Shown: positions 34,714 through 43,733 of the stretch, one piece after another | Layout: each line of letters begins with the position of its first letter | How positions within the stretch are numbered: the first letter of the stretch is position 1 | Source of the DNA: Pseudaminobacter soli (ex Zhang et al. 2022) | GTDB taxonomy: Bacteria; Pseudomonadota; Alphaproteobacteria; Rhizobiales; Rhizobiaceae | NCBI RefSeq assembly: GCF_014595955.1 | Contig: NZ_JABVCF010000003.1 | Span: 124,001-188,000 of the forward strand | Direction of reading: 5' to 3' | DNA: 64,000 bases | Translations under genes and position numbers: made by a program | Notes under the pieces: model-generated | What the model was told of the DNA's origin: nothing | The model's input: only the letters and a program-made list of their open reading frames with translations | Databases searched by the model: none

Positions 34714-35220
34714 TTATCGCGGCGGCGCCGGTGACAGCTCTGCCCTGAGCCGTTTCGCACTCACCGCCTGTGCGATTGCCTCCGCGCTTTCAGCCCTCTT
34801 TGAGAGCACGACTGCCTGGCCCTTCCTGATCAGCAATGCTTCGGCCAAAGGCCTCCTGCGCGAGAACAAACGCGCGAGAAACGAGCCGCGTTCGCCCGAG
34901 GCACAGGTGAACCGGGCGGGGGTGGACGCCTCTGCTGTGTGAGCAATCACGTCATCGGTCCAGCCTTCCCCCAGTCTCGCACCCGGTTCCAGCAGGAGCA
35001 GCCACTCCCCCTTCGCCTTCCGGATTCCAGCGGCGATCCCGCCTCCGGCGAGGAACTGGCAACCTGCATGGTCAGCCACCTGACGGGTCTGGTCGGTCGA
35101 ACCGCCATCGCAGACGATCACATCCCGCACAACGCCCTCGACCGCTGCGCCCACCAGCGAGGCGAGCGTGCGCGCCAGCCCCTCCTCGTCGTTCTTAGTC
35201 TCGATCAGCACGGAGAGCAT
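34714..35220 (-). CDS. Family 2 glycosyltransferase-like protein
   Basis: A 168-residue short GT-A protein: MLSVLIETKNDEEGLARTLASL, VIVCDGGSTDQTRQVADHAGC (nucleotide-sugar DxD-like DGGS region) and KGEWLLLLEPGARLGEGWTDDVI. The C-terminal part is shorter than in complete family 2 enzymes, and the acceptor part may be missing. ATG at 35218-35220 is chosen; the open frame continues another 546 bases upstream, but that part is antisense to the radical SAM gene and not family-like. Confidence 0.78.
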   Translation of the reverse strand: MLSVLIETKNDEEGLARTLASLVGAAVEGVVRDVIVCDGGSTDQTRQVADHAGCQFLAGGGIAAGIRKAKGEWLLLLEPGARLGEGWTDDVIAHTAEASTPARFTCASGERGSFLARLFSRRRPLAEALLIRKGQAVVLSKRAESAEAIAQAVSAKRLRAELSPAPPR

Positions 35221-35327
35221 GCCCACCAAATACCGAAGTTTGCGGCGTAGCACCAGTTTTGCGGTGCAGCATACTAGCCGAGAGCTCGCTGACACGTGAC
35301 GTCGGTGGCCTAAAAGGGAACCGATTG

Positions 35328-35342
35328 GTTCTTGATTTGTTC
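35328..35342 (+). promoter_or_regulatory. Candidate LexA box (GTTC-N7-GTTC)
   Basis: GTTCTTGATTTGTTC is a direct repeat of GTTC spaced by seven bases, the alphaproteobacterial LexA recognition pattern. The flanks (GG before, TCTTT after) also agree with the extended consensus. It lies 25 bases upstream of the radical SAM start codon, in the position of a promoter. Confidence 0.72.
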
Positions 35343-35367
35343 TCTTTCGCAAAATAGGAATAGTTTC

Positions 35368-36570
35368 ATGGTCATCGCGATTCGACAGCCAGCAGAGACG
35401 CCGTGGCAGCGCGCCAGAATGGAGCAGGTGGTGCGCGCCGACATCGCCGCTTTCGGCGAAGGCCGGGCGGAGATGGCGAATGCCGTGATCGAAGAAAGTG
35501 GCGTGAGGATCGGCGACGACCGCCGGCGTGGCCGCGGCGCGGGCGTGAACCCGACTGGCCGCTACGAGCCGATCACTCGGCATGTCTTCGACGATGGTTG
35601 GGAAACGCTCGAGGAACTGCCCGCATTCAAGACCGAAGTGCAGGTCGAGCGGCCGCGCAACATCATCACCCGCAACAACTCGCCTGACATCTCCTTCGAC
35701 CGGTCGATTAATCCTTATCGTGGCTGCGAGCACGGCTGCGTCTACTGCTTTGCCCGGCCGAGCCACAGCTATATGGGGCTTTCCCCGGGCCTAGACTTCG
35801 AGTCAAAGCTGTTCGCCAAGCCAGATGCGGCGCGGCTCCTCGACAACGAGCTCTCGAAGAAGGGCTATCAGCCGCGCACGATTGCCATCGGCACCAACAC
35901 CGACCCGTATCAGCCGATCGAGAAGAAGTATCGGATCATGCGCGAGATCCTCGAAGTGCTCGAGGCGCGGCAGCATCCGGTCGGCATCGTAACAAAATCG
36001 GCGCTGGTGGTTCGCGACATCGACATCCTCTCCAGGATGGCCGAGAAAGGGCTGGCCAAGGTCGCGCTCTCGGTGACGACGCTCGACCGCATGCTGGCCC
36101 GCACCATGGAGCCGCGCGCGTCCACGCCGGCCAAGCGGCTCGAGGCGATCCGGGCACTGAGCGAGGCCGGAGTGCCGGCTTCGGTGATGGTGGCGCCGGT
36201 GGTTCCCGGCCTCAACGACCATGAGATCGAGCGGATCCTCGATTCGGCTGCACATGCGGGCGCGCGGGAGGCGGGCTACGTCATCCTGCGCCTGCCCCTG
36301 GAGGTGAGCCCCATCTTCAAGGACTGGCTGCTGCGCAACTATCCGGACCGCTACCGGCACGTGATGTCGCTCATCCGCTCCATGCGCGACGGCAAGGACT
36401 ACGATTCGGAGTGGGGCAAGCGAATGAAGGGCTCCGGGCCCTACGCCTGGCAGATCAGTCGCCGCATCGAGATCGCCGCCAAGCGCCTCGGCCTCAACCA
36501 GGAACGCACACAGCTCAGGACCGACCTTTTCAAGAGTGAGGAGAAGGATGAACAGTTGATGTTGTTATGA
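35368..36570 (+). CDS. PA0069-family radical SAM protein (SplB-related)
   Basis: A 400-residue radical SAM protein. The cluster-binding motif is CEHGCVYC (120-127), inside [21 protein letters not shown], which also carries the spore photoproduct lyase-like HGCxYC signature. Later stretches are [16 protein letters not shown] and [22 protein letters not shown]. The family is related to SplB, which repairs UV lesions, but no bacterial PA0069 protein has a settled substrate to my knowledge. ATG 35368 follows ATAGGA. A LexA box directly upstream supports a damage-related role. Confidence 0.9.
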   Translation: MVIAIRQPAETPWQRARMEQVVRADIAAFGEGRAEMANAVIEESGVRIGDDRRRGRGAGVNPTGRYEPITRHVFDDGWETLEELPAFKTEVQVERPRNIITRNNSPDISFDRSINPYRGCEHGCVYCFARPSHSYMGLSPGLDFESKLFAKPDAARLLDNELSKKGYQPRTIAIGTNTDPYQPIEKKYRIMREILEVLEARQHPVGIVTKSALVVRDIDILSRMAEKGLAKVALSVTTLDRMLARTMEPRASTPAKRLEAIRALSEAGVPASVMVAPVVPGLNDHEIERILDSAAHAGAREAGYVILRLPLEVSPIFKDWLLRNYPDRYRHVMSLIRSMRDGKDYDSEWGKRMKGSGPYAWQISRRIEIAAKRLGLNQERTQLRTDLFKSEEKDEQLMLL

Positions 36571-36697
36571 GGCAGTCGGCAATAGGCAGTCGGAAGAGCA
36601 TCCCGCACGGTCTGCTGAAGCATGTCCCCGACGCCCTAATGCCGACTGTCGCGCTAACGCCTTCCCCGCCCGCAGCCCCGACGGCCGGGAAGGCCTT

Positions 36698-36761
36698 GCG
36701 GAGAATCGGAGCGGATGCGAGTGTCGCCGCCAAATGCCTCGCTCATTCTCCGATTCTCCGC
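36698..36761. repeat. Inverted repeat spanning the rnhB start
   Basis: GCGGAGAATCGGA (36698-36710) and TCCGATTCTCCGC (36749-36761) are perfectly complementary 13-base arms with a 38-base loop. The rnhB ATG (36734) is in the loop, and the right arm encodes residues 6-9 of RNase HII. If the hairpin forms in the mRNA, it could limit translation start. Confidence 0.6.
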
Positions 36762-37432
36762 CCCTCTTCGAGCTTACGTTCAGGCCCGACTTCTCCTATG
36801 AGAAGAAGGCGATGAAGCGGGGGCTGTGGCCGTTGGCCGGGCTGGACGAGGCTGGGCGCGGCCCACTCGCGGGGCCCGTCGTGGCGGCCGCCGTAATCCT
36901 CAATCCGAAGAAGATCCCCGACGGCCTGGACGATTCCAAGCGGCTGACGGCCGAGCGCCGGGACGAACTGTTCGCGGAAATATTGAAGAAGGCGTCCGCC
37001 GTCTCTGTCTCCTCGGTGAGCGCCGGCGGCATCGACCGCATCAACATCCTGCGGGCCAGCCTTGAAGCCATGCGGCGCGCGCTCTGCGGGCTCGCGATCA
37101 GGCCGCTTCATGCACTGATCGACGGGCGCGACGTCCCGCCCGGGCTGACCTGCGGTGCCGAGGCTCTGGTCAAGGGCGACCAGCGCTCGCAGTCGATCGC
37201 CGCGGCATCGATCGTCGCCAAGGTCATGCGGGACCGCATGATGCATAATTGCGGCCGCTCGCACGTCCATTACGGCTTCGAAAGCCATATGGGCTACGCC
37301 ACCCAACGGCATCGTTCGGCCATCGATCTGCATGGCGCCGTGCCGCGCATCCACCGCACCAGCTTCTCGCCTTTCCGGATCGACGGCGAGGTGGTCGTGG
37401 AAGAGACGATCGAACTTCTGGTGGACGCCTGA
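36734..37432 (+). CDS. rnhB: Ribonuclease HII
   Basis: RNase HII cuts RNA in RNA-DNA hybrids and excises single ribonucleotides. The 232-residue product has [21 protein letters not shown] (catalytic Asp38 and Glu39), [10 protein letters not shown] and [25 protein letters not shown], with [10 protein letters not shown]. The start agrees with the relatives' N-terminus (DSPPLFEL). The frame lies 164 bases after the radical SAM gene; the gap holds short GGCAGTCGGCAATAGGCAG-type repeats (36570-36597) and one arm of an inverted repeat. Confidence 0.96.
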   Translation: MPRSFSDSPPLFELTFRPDFSYEKKAMKRGLWPLAGLDEAGRGPLAGPVVAAAVILNPKKIPDGLDDSKRLTAERRDELFAEILKKASAVSVSSVSAGGIDRINILRASLEAMRRALCGLAIRPLHALIDGRDVPPGLTCGAEALVKGDQRSQSIAAASIVAKVMRDRMMHNCGRSHVHYGFESHMGYATQRHRSAIDLHGAVPRIHRTSFSPFRIDGEVVVEETIELLVDA

Positions 37433-37452
37433 CAAAGCCCGCTAGGTTGAAG

Positions 37453-37525
37453 TGCGTCCTTCTAGGCTCCCCTTCGACTGCTCGCCACTACATGGCTCGC
37501 GCTCAGGGTCGCCTCGAAGGACGCA
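37453..37525. repeat. Short inverted repeat downstream of rnhB
   Basis: TGCGTCCTTC (37453-37462) and GAAGGACGCA (37516-37525) are perfect 10-base arms around a GC-rich 53-base loop that has GGCTC-type runs. This pattern recurs as intergenic repeats in related genomes. It lies between rnhB and the atp terminator and codes for nothing I can recognise. Confidence 0.5.
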
Positions 37526-37552
37526 TCTGGAGTTCCACCCCCCCCCAAGGAC

Positions 37553-37583
37553 GCCCAACAAAAAAGCCGCCGTGAACGGCGGC
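37553..37583 (-). terminator. Intrinsic terminator of the F0 operon
   Basis: GCCGCCG (37566-37572) pairs with CGGCGGC (37577-37583) around TGAA. On the minus strand the stem is followed by TTTTTTG, a classical rho-independent terminator 37 bases after the atpF stop. On the plus strand the following bases are TCTTTCC, so it may also end rnhB transcription. Confidence 0.85.
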
Positions 37584-37619
37584 TCTTTCCATGGATCGGG
37601 AGAAATCCTCGGCTCGTTC

Positions 37620-38099
37620 TCAGTTCAGCCGGGTCTTCAGGTCCCGTACCGAGGCGTTGAACAGGTCGGCGCTCACCTTGCCGTCTACCTTCCTGGCCAG
37701 CACGTTGCGCGCGGCCTCGACGGCGATATCCACCGCCTTCGCCCGCACTTCGTTGATGGCGTCGCGCTCGGCCTGACCGATCTTCTGCTCGGCGAGAGCG
37801 GTGCGCCGGCCAACATACTCTTCCGTCTTCTGCTTGGCCTCGGTGACCAGAAGACCGGCCTCGCGCTTGGCATGGTCGACGATGTCGGCCGCTTCCTTCT
37901 CGGCTTCCTTGCGCTTGCGCTGGTATTCGGCGAGCAGTTGCTGCGCTTCCTCGCGAAGGCGGCGCGCCTCCTCGAGCTCGGCGCGGATCTTATCCGCACG
38001 CGAGTCGAGCGACTTGCCGATCATTCCTGGCACCTTCATGTAGACGACGATCGCCAGGAATATGATGAGGCCTACGAAGGCCCAGAATGTCGCATCCAT
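37620..38099 (-). CDS. atpF: ATP synthase F0 subunit b
   Basis: A 159-residue stator stalk subunit: one N-terminal helix (TFWAFVGLIIFLAIVVYMKVPG) and a long charged coiled coil (KIRAELEEARRLREEAQQLLAEYQRKRKEAEKEA to ERDAINEVRAKAVDIAVEAARNVLA). It is the last gene of the operon, nine bases after the b' gene, and ends before a terminator. It acts at the cytoplasmic side of the inner membrane. Confidence 0.96.
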   Translation of the reverse strand: MDATFWAFVGLIIFLAIVVYMKVPGMIGKSLDSRADKIRAELEEARRLREEAQQLLAEYQRKRKEAEKEAADIVDHAKREAGLLVTEAKQKTEEYVGRRTALAEQKIGQAERDAINEVRAKAVDIAVEAARNVLARKVDGKVSADLFNASVRDLKTRLN

Positions 38100-38108
38100 C
38101 TGCGTCTC

Positions 38109-38774
38109 CTAGCCCTGCGCCGCCTTGACGGCTGCCGCGACCTCGGCTCGGTCGACATTGCCGCCGACCAATTCGCGAACGATCGTCTCGGCGGTGTCTT
38201 CGGCGATAACCCCGACCTCGCCCATAGCCCGCGACTTGATCGTGGCGATCCTCGCCTCTGCTTCCTCGAGCTTGCGCTCGAGGTCTGCCTCGACACGCTT
38301 GCGCTCGGCATCGGCATCGACCCGAGCCTCGTCGCGTGCGCGCTGGCCGATCGCATTGGCATTGGCCTTGGCTTCCGCCAGTTCCTGCTCGTAGGCAGCG
38401 ACCGCGGCGTCCGCCTCTTCCTTCATGCGAGCGGCCTGATCGAGGTCCTGGGCGATGCGATCGCGTCGCACCTCGAGGATACCGCCGATACGCGGCAGAA
38501 CCACCCTTTTCAGGAACAGGTAGAAGAGACCGAAGGTGATCGCCAGCCACAGGATCTGCGACGGGAAATAGGTAGAATCGAACGGCGGGAAAGCACCACC
38601 GCCCTGCGCCTCCGGCCCCACCTCAGTGTGCCCATTGGTAGCAGGATGAGCCTCGCCCGCGGGGCTTGCACCTTCCGCCGGGGTCTGGCCTTCACCAGTG
38701 GGTTGCGCCCGGCCGGTGGGGCTTGCGCCCTCCACGGGAGCGGTTTCCTGAGCGTAGCCAGGTGTCACAAACAT
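38109..38774 (-). CDS. atpF': ATP synthase F0 subunit b' with long repeated N-terminus
   Basis: A 221-residue b' subunit, longer than most (about 160-205). The membrane helix is [29 protein letters not shown] (68-96), followed by a coiled coil with [25 protein letters not shown]. The first 60 residues are an Ala/Gly/Pro/Glu-rich stretch built of near repeats: [16 protein letters not shown], then [13 protein letters not shown]. Alphaproteobacteria keep two b-type genes (b and b') to form a heterodimeric stator. The gene is sometimes named atpG. Confidence 0.93.
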   Translation of the reverse strand: MFVTPGYAQETAPVEGASPTGRAQPTGEGQTPAEGASPAGEAHPATNGHTEVGPEAQGGGAFPPFDSTYFPSQILWLAITFGLFYLFLKRVVLPRIGGILEVRRDRIAQDLDQAARMKEEADAAVAAYEQELAEAKANANAIGQRARDEARVDADAERKRVEADLERKLEEAEARIATIKSRAMGEVGVIAEDTAETIVRELVGGNVDRAEVAAAVKAAQG

Positions 38775-38836
38775 CTTCTTGTCCTGTCCATGACCGGCCG
38801 CAGGAGGCGGCCGGCTAAAGCTTCACGCGTAATAGA

Positions 38837-39061
38837 TCAGGTGAAGAGGAGCAGGAGGGCGACGAGCAGCGAGAAGATGCCCAGCGCCTCGGTCACGGCG
38901 AAGCCGAAGATCAGGCGGCCGAACTGGCCGTCAGCAGCCGACGGGTTGCGCAGCGCGCCCGACAGATAGTTGCCGAAAATGGTGCCCAGGCCGATACCGG
39001 CGCCGCCCATGCCGAGGCAGGCGATACCTGCGCCGATGGCCTTAGCTGCATCTACTTCCAT
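38837..39061 (-). CDS. atpE: ATP synthase F0 subunit c
   Basis: A 74-residue rotor subunit with two helices. The sequence [35 protein letters not shown] includes the glycine-rich helix 1, and [27 protein letters not shown] carries the proton-carrying Glu (VTEALGIF). The RNPSA loop binds the gamma/epsilon stalk. Length and order are normal. Confidence 0.97.
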   Translation of the reverse strand: MEVDAAKAIGAGIACLGMGGAGIGLGTIFGNYLSGALRNPSAADGQFGRLIFGFAVTEALGIFSLLVALLLLFT

Positions 39062-39134
39062 GTCAAACTCCTTGTGGATTCAAAATCCGTTGCAGAACTT
39101 AGGGTTTAGAGAGGCGGGCACCCGCCCCGGCCGC

Positions 39135-39884
39135 TTAGTGGCCAGGGTGCAGCGCGTCGTTGAGATACATGCAGGTCAGCACGGCGAACACGTAGGCCTG
39201 CAGGAAGGCGACCAGGAATTCCAGCGCGGTGATCGCCACCGTCATGGCGAGCGGCAGGATCGAGCCGACCACACCCACGGCGCCAAGCGCGCTGAGCGAA
39301 GTGACGAAGCCTGCGAAAACCTTGAGCGTGATGTGTCCGGCCAACATGTTGGCGAAGAGACGGACGGAGAGGCTGATCGGCCGGGAGAGGAAGGAGATCA
39401 CCTCGATTAGCACCACCAGTGGCACCAGGATGCCGGGCACCCCCTGCGGCACGAACAGCTTCAGGAAGCCAAAACCGTGCTTCATGAAGCCGTAGACGAT
39501 GACCGTGCCGATGACGAACAGGGCCAGCGCGAAGGTGACGATGATGTGGCTGGTGACGGTGAAGAAATAGGGGAAGAGGCCGATCAGGTTCGCAACCAGC
39601 ACGAACATGAACAGCGAAAACACCATCGGGAAGAACCTCATCCCGGACGACCCCGCGGCGTCGCGCAGCATATTCGCGACGAACTCGTACGACATCTCCG
39701 AGATGGACTGCAGCCGGCTTGGCACGAGGCCACGGCTGGACGTGGTCAGGTAAAGGAAGGCGCCAGCCGCCGCCACGGTCGCAACCATGAAAAGCGAGGA
39801 GTTGGTGAAGGAGAAATCGAGTCCGCCGATGTTGATCGGAACGAGTTCCGTGAGGTGAAACTGGTGGATCGGATCGTTGGCCAT
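39135..39884 (-). CDS. atpB: ATP synthase F0 subunit a
   Basis: A 249-residue channel subunit. It has [21 protein letters not shown] at the start, several helices, and the essential arginine region [19 protein letters not shown] (the Arg in VRLFANM). The C-terminus ends [26 protein letters not shown]. It is the second gene of the operon. Confidence 0.97.
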   Translation of the reverse strand: MANDPIHQFHLTELVPINIGGLDFSFTNSSLFMVATVAAAGAFLYLTTSSRGLVPSRLQSISEMSYEFVANMLRDAAGSSGMRFFPMVFSLFMFVLVANLIGLFPYFFTVTSHIIVTFALALFVIGTVIVYGFMKHGFGFLKLFVPQGVPGILVPLVVLIEVISFLSRPISLSVRLFANMLAGHITLKVFAGFVTSLSALGAVGVVGSILPLAMTVAITALEFLVAFLQAYVFAVLTCMYLNDALHPGH

Positions 39885-39924
39885 TCGGCCCCCCTCGACT
39901 CACGGCGCTCGGCGCCGCTTGCAT

Positions 39925-40332
39925 TCAGTTCCTGCCGCCGTTCTCGGGCGCCTTCGGCGCCTTTGCTCCGGCCTCTGCGATCAACCCCGCCGAGCGCATC
40001 ACATTGAGCACCCCTGCGGCGAACCCGAGCAGAAGAAAGACGATCAGCCCCCAAGGCGAAGTCCCCGCCAGCCGATCGATGAACCAGCCCAGGCCAGCCC
40101 CGACCGCCACGCCGGCGATGAATTCGCTCGAAAGCTTGAGCGCCTGCCCATACCCGGCGACGCTCGACGTTCGGGCTTCGGTCCTCTCCTGGCTTGGTCC
40201 GTGGCCTCTGGCCGCGAGCGATGCTCCCAGCCTCTGCCGACGGCTATCCAGATCCTGGTCCGCAGCGCTCTGCCGATCCCTGGCTCCAGGCCCGGTTCTT
40301 CCGGTTTCGTCCGGCTTCTCGCCGCCAGCCAC
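39925..40332 (-). CDS. atpI: AtpZ/AtpI-like ATP synthase accessory protein
   Basis: A 135-residue protein with a charged, disordered first 60 residues and two helices (GQALKLSSEFIAGVAVGAGLGWFIDRL, GLIVFLLLGFAAGVLNVMRSAGL). It heads the F0 operon as usual in alphaproteobacteria. AtpI helps build the c-ring; in this group it is often annotated as AtpZ/AtpI. The 231 bases upstream (40333-40563) hold a 9-bp inverted repeat (GTCAAGCCG, 40411-40419; CGGCTTGAC, 40425-40433) and presumably the operon promoter. Confidence 0.92.
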   Translation of the reverse strand: MAGGEKPDETGRTGPGARDRQSAADQDLDSRRQRLGASLAARGHGPSQERTEARTSSVAGYGQALKLSSEFIAGVAVGAGLGWFIDRLAGTSPWGLIVFLLLGFAAGVLNVMRSAGLIAEAGAKAPKAPENGGRN

Positions 40333-40563
40333 CGCAACCCCCTTGCCCGGACACGACCGTCGTCCGTCCGCTTCAAAGTCGCGGGCAACATAGTTTTGCC
40401 GCCCCTCCCCGTCAAGCCGAGGTCCGGCTTGACGCCAATTGTATTTTTATTCAGGATTTCAGTGGGTTAGGCAGGTGCGACATCCTGACCCGCGCGTCAG
40501 TGGTCCATTCGGTGCCGCGCAGACGCTCTTTGGCTGCAAAGCACGGAGCCTGAACCCACCCGC

Positions 40564-41922
40564 TCAGCTCCAGCCCCCACCATAGGTGCGGTAGAAGATG
40601 TGCAGGCCGATCTTGGTCATCTTCTCCATGGTCTTCGCCCAGCCTGGGCTGACGTACTGGGCGTAGTAGTGGGTCGAGGAGGCTACCTCGGGGATGAAGA
40701 TCTTCCCGGCGGTGACCGCCATGGCGATCTCCTTGGCCCGCTTGTAGTGCGCCGGGCTATTGATCAGGTCCTTCTTGCCGTCGCAGGCGAAGGAGAACTG
40801 GCAACGGTTGAACCAGGAATCGTTCTGGTAGACGACGCCGCAGATGCTTTTGGGGTACGTCGGATTGCGGACCCTGTTGAGCACGACCTGCGCCACAGCC
40901 GCCTGGCCGCGCACCGATTCGCTGCGGGCTTCGAAGTAGATGGCATTCGCAAGGCAGGTCTGCTCTTTCTCGGAGAACACCGAGGCGGGAAGGGGATTCT
41001 GCATCCAGACATGGTCGCCCTCTTCTACCGGAGGAATGAAGCGGCCTTCGTCTGGATCAAGTCGCATTAGCGCCTCGAAGGGTGATTTCTTCGCGTAGTC
41101 GGGCTCCACCGGCGCGTAAGCCGTCGCCAGCACATCTGGCTGGTCGTTGTTGACGAGGCTGGCGAGATAGGCGGGCACGGCGGGATTGGGGTCCTCCTCC
41201 TTCATGTAGAATGCGGTGGCGATCTCGACCTCACGGCCTTTGATCTCCGGCTTGGCGAAGGCCATTTTCAACTCAGGACCGATCGCCGGCCTCAGCAGCA
41301 TGGAGGTCCGCTCGAGGATAGAGCCGGCATTGAAGAATTTCGGCGGCAGAACCGGTGCGACGCTGACGATCCGGCCGCGTTTTTCGGCGCGGTTGATGCG
41401 ATCTTCGTCGGGGGTAGAGGGTGCACCCGACTTGCCGCGGAACGCCACCGATCCGACGCCCCGCATCGAAATGCCCGAGCCGGAGATCGAGGCCGTGCTC
41501 GCAGTCGCATCGGCGAACGGCATCTCGGCCGAATGGACCGAGCCGGCGACGGCCTTCTCCACGAACCCTGCCCAACGGGGGCCGGAAGCCTCGCCCGTGA
41601 CCAGGCTCGCGATGTCCTGATAGGCTGCGACGGTCGGGAACCCGATCCAGATACCCGTTGCGAGCAGCAACTGCGGAAGGAACGACGTGGTGGCTGACAG
41701 ACGCGCGCCGCGACTTCGCGTCCTGGGTAGACGCGTCGCAATACTCGGCAAACCCAGCGCGGCCCTCGCGATCTCAGTGTGGACGCGCGGAATGGAATGA
41801 AGGGTGGCTAGAGAGGACGTCTTCTGAGCGAAGGCAACGGAAAACCGTCGCGACACGAGATGCCGGAACAACAAAGACTCCCCAGGACGCAACCGAAACC
41901 CACGACGACAAAAGTCGTGCAT
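40564..41922 (-). CDS. Cell wall hydrolase (SleB-like, Hydrolase_2 domain)
   Basis: A 452-residue envelope protein. An N-terminal hydrophobic segment (TSFLPQLLLATGIWIGFPTVAAYQ, around 75-97) anchors it; a long variable region follows; and the last ~135 residues form the catalytic Hydrolase_2 domain: EKEQTCLANAIYFEARSESVRGQAAVAQVVLNRV (catalytic Glu in YFEARSE), YPKSICGVVYQND, CQFSFACDGKKD and STHYYAQYVSPGW. This is the lytic transglycosylase/amidase-type fold of SleB. ATG at 41920-41922 follows AAGGTTA. It is common and conserved in Rhizobiales. Confidence 0.9.
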   Translation of the reverse strand: MHDFCRRGFRLRPGESLLFRHLVSRRFSVAFAQKTSSLATLHSIPRVHTEIARAALGLPSIATRLPRTRSRGARLSATTSFLPQLLLATGIWIGFPTVAAYQDIASLVTGEASGPRWAGFVEKAVAGSVHSAEMPFADATASTASISGSGISMRGVGSVAFRGKSGAPSTPDEDRINRAEKRGRIVSVAPVLPPKFFNAGSILERTSMLLRPAIGPELKMAFAKPEIKGREVEIATAFYMKEEDPNPAVPAYLASLVNNDQPDVLATAYAPVEPDYAKKSPFEALMRLDPDEGRFIPPVEEGDHVWMQNPLPASVFSEKEQTCLANAIYFEARSESVRGQAAVAQVVLNRVRNPTYPKSICGVVYQNDSWFNRCQFSFACDGKKDLINSPAHYKRAKEIAMAVTAGKIFIPEVASSTHYYAQYVSPGWAKTMEKMTKIGLHIFYRTYGGGWS

Positions 41923-42299
41923 TAACCTTGATGGAGGGTTAACAGCTTGGCTCGACAGCGATGTGAGTGGATCGCCCATTCGGGCGAAGGGCCCGGTTCC
42001 CCTGCCCTGTGAGAACGCTTTAGCCGACCCGATGGGGCGGTAATGTGGCGTTAACGATTACCTTGCGGCAGGCATGGGGTTGATCGGAGGCGCGGCCGCT
42101 CTATTGGCGTTCCTCGCGCGTCATCCCGGAAGCCGCGAGGAGCGAAGCGACGAGCGACTATCCGGGATCCATTCCGGAAGGTAAAAGATGGGCCAACCAG
42201 CCGACGTCACGGAATGGATCCCGGCTCTTTCTTCGCTTCGTTCAGGTCGGCCGAGACGACGCGCATATGGGGCGGCCGCATTTCCCGAGGTGGAGCGAA
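41923..42299. other. 377-base intergenic region between der and the hydrolase
   Basis: No gene is apparent. Positions 41923-42120 are AT-richer in places (TGGCGTTAACGATTACC) and should hold the hydrolase promoter, while 42121-42265 is a repeat element related to the one at 27709-27850. I saw no tRNA, terminator with a T-run, or small open frame with a good ribosome site. Confidence 0.6.
42121..42265. repeat. Intergenic repeat element, copy 2
   Basis: TCATCCCGGAAGC at one end, then a perfect 15-base inverted repeat, CCGGGATCCATTCCG (42162-42176) and CGGAATGGATCCCGG (42210-42224), then CTTCGCTTCG with a degenerate tail. It shares arms and order with the 27709-27850 element, so both belong to one family of short palindromic elements. 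Confidence 0.65.
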
Positions 42300-43727
42300 T
42301 CACCCCCGCTTCTTCGCCTTTCCCGCATACGGGTTTTCTGAAGCGCGCGGGGCGATGCGGATTGGGACGCCGGGCATGTCGAAGGATTCGCGCAGGCTGT
42401 TGGTGAGATAGCGCAGATAGGATTGCGGCATCGCCTCGGGGCGCGTCATCGACAAAACGAAGCCTGGAGGACGCGTCTTCACCTGGGTGACATATTTGAC
42501 CTTCAGCCTGCGGCCGGCGACGGCGGGCGGCGGATGGTGCGCCAAAATGCCCTCCAGCCAGCGGTTCAGCCGCCCTGTCGAGATGCGCCTGTTCCAGACG
42601 CGGTGGGTCTCGATGATCGCTTCCATCAACTTGTCGAGGCCCCGCCCAGTCTCGGCCGAGATCGGCACCGCGCGGATGCCGCGCGCCTGCGGCAGGAGAC
42701 GCTCGGTGGCCTCGCGAAGCTCGGCCAGCGTCTGCTGCGGCGTGTCGATCAGGTCCCATTTGTTGAAGGCGATGACCGGCGCCCTGCCCTCGCGGATGAT
42801 CAGGTCTGCGATCTGCAGGTCCTGCTTCTCGAAGGGTATGGTGGAGTCAAGAACTACGACCACCACCTCGGCGAACTTGATGGCGCGCAGCCCGTCGGCG
42901 ACCGAGAGTTTTTCGAGCTTCTCCTGCACCTTGGCCTTGCGGCGCATGCCGGCCGTGTCGAAGAGTTTTATGCGCCGCCCGCGCCAGTCCCAGTCGACGG
43001 AGATGGAGTCGCGGGTGATCCCGGCCTCGGGACCAGTGAGCAGCCGCTCCTCGCCGATCAGCGTGTTGATGAGCGTCGATTTCCCGGCATTCGGCCGCCC
43101 GACCACGGCGATCCTGAGCGGTTTTGCCTCGTCATAGGCAGGCTCGGCATCGACGTCGCCAATATCCTCGCCGATCAGCACGCCGCTCTCGGCCGCGAAT
43201 TCCTCGTCCTCTTCTTCCGGAAAGCAGCGCTCCTCGCCTAGCGCTTCCACGATCGCGTCGCGCAGGTCCGGAATTCCCTGGCCGTGCTCGGCCGAGATCG
43301 GCACCGGCTCGCCCAAGCCGGCCTCCCAGGCCTCGAGCAGTCCAGCTTCCGAACCGCGCGATTCGGCCTTGTTGGCGGCGAGCACCACCGGCTTGCCCGA
43401 TTTGCGTACGATGTCCGCGAATGCCTTGTCGTCGGGCAGCAGGCCGGCACGAGCGTCGACCAGGAAGATCACGAGGTCCGCCTCGTCGATCGCCTTCTCG
43501 GTCTGCTCACGCATGCGGCCCTGCAGGGTCTCCGGCGCGGCGGTCTCGAAGCCGGCCGTGTCGATGACCTCGAAGGCGAGATCGTAAAGCTTTGCGGGAT
43601 GGATGCGGCGGTCGCGCGTCACGCCCGGCGTGTCGTCGACCAGCGCAAGCTTCTTGCCGGCCAGACGATTGAAAAGCGTCGACTTGCCGACGTTCGGCCG
43701 GCCGATGATGGCAACCTTGAAGCTCAT
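42300..43727 (-). CDS. der: GTPase Der (double Era-like)
   Basis: A 475-residue ribosome assembly GTPase with two G domains and a KH-like end. Domain 1 begins [40 protein letters not shown]. Domain 2 has [45 protein letters not shown] and NKWD. The KH-like C-terminus includes [21 protein letters not shown]. An acidic insertion ([17 protein letters not shown], around 165) joins the two domains. It overlaps no neighbour and starts 6 bases downstream of the TPR-like gene stop. Confidence 0.97.
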   Translation of the reverse strand: MSFKVAIIGRPNVGKSTLFNRLAGKKLALVDDTPGVTRDRRIHPAKLYDLAFEVIDTAGFETAAPETLQGRMREQTEKAIDEADLVIFLVDARAGLLPDDKAFADIVRKSGKPVVLAANKAESRGSEAGLLEAWEAGLGEPVPISAEHGQGIPDLRDAIVEALGEERCFPEEEDEEFAAESGVLIGEDIGDVDAEPAYDEAKPLRIAVVGRPNAGKSTLINTLIGEERLLTGPEAGITRDSISVDWDWRGRRIKLFDTAGMRRKAKVQEKLEKLSVADGLRAIKFAEVVVVVLDSTIPFEKQDLQIADLIIREGRAPVIAFNKWDLIDTPQQTLAELREATERLLPQARGIRAVPISAETGRGLDKLMEAIIETHRVWNRRISTGRLNRWLEGILAHHPPPAVAGRRLKVKYVTQVKTRPPGFVLSMTRPEAMPQSYLRYLTNSLRESFDMPGVPIRIAPRASENPYAGKAKKRG

Positions 43728-43733
43728 CGCACC

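Noticed and set aside
35221-35766. N-terminal extension of the glycosyltransferase frame
   Set aside because: The added residues are antisense to the radical SAM gene and its LexA box and have no glycosyltransferase pattern. The ATG at 35220 opens the normal domain.
37452-38969. A 505-codon plus-strand open frame
   Set aside because: It is the antisense of atpF, atpF' and part of atpE and crosses the operon terminator. No protein family is visible.
40411-40433. Intrinsic terminator between the hydrolase and atpI
   Set aside because: The 9-bp stem GTCAAGCCG/CGGCTTGAC has no T-run on either strand in the right place, so I mention it only as an inverted repeat.
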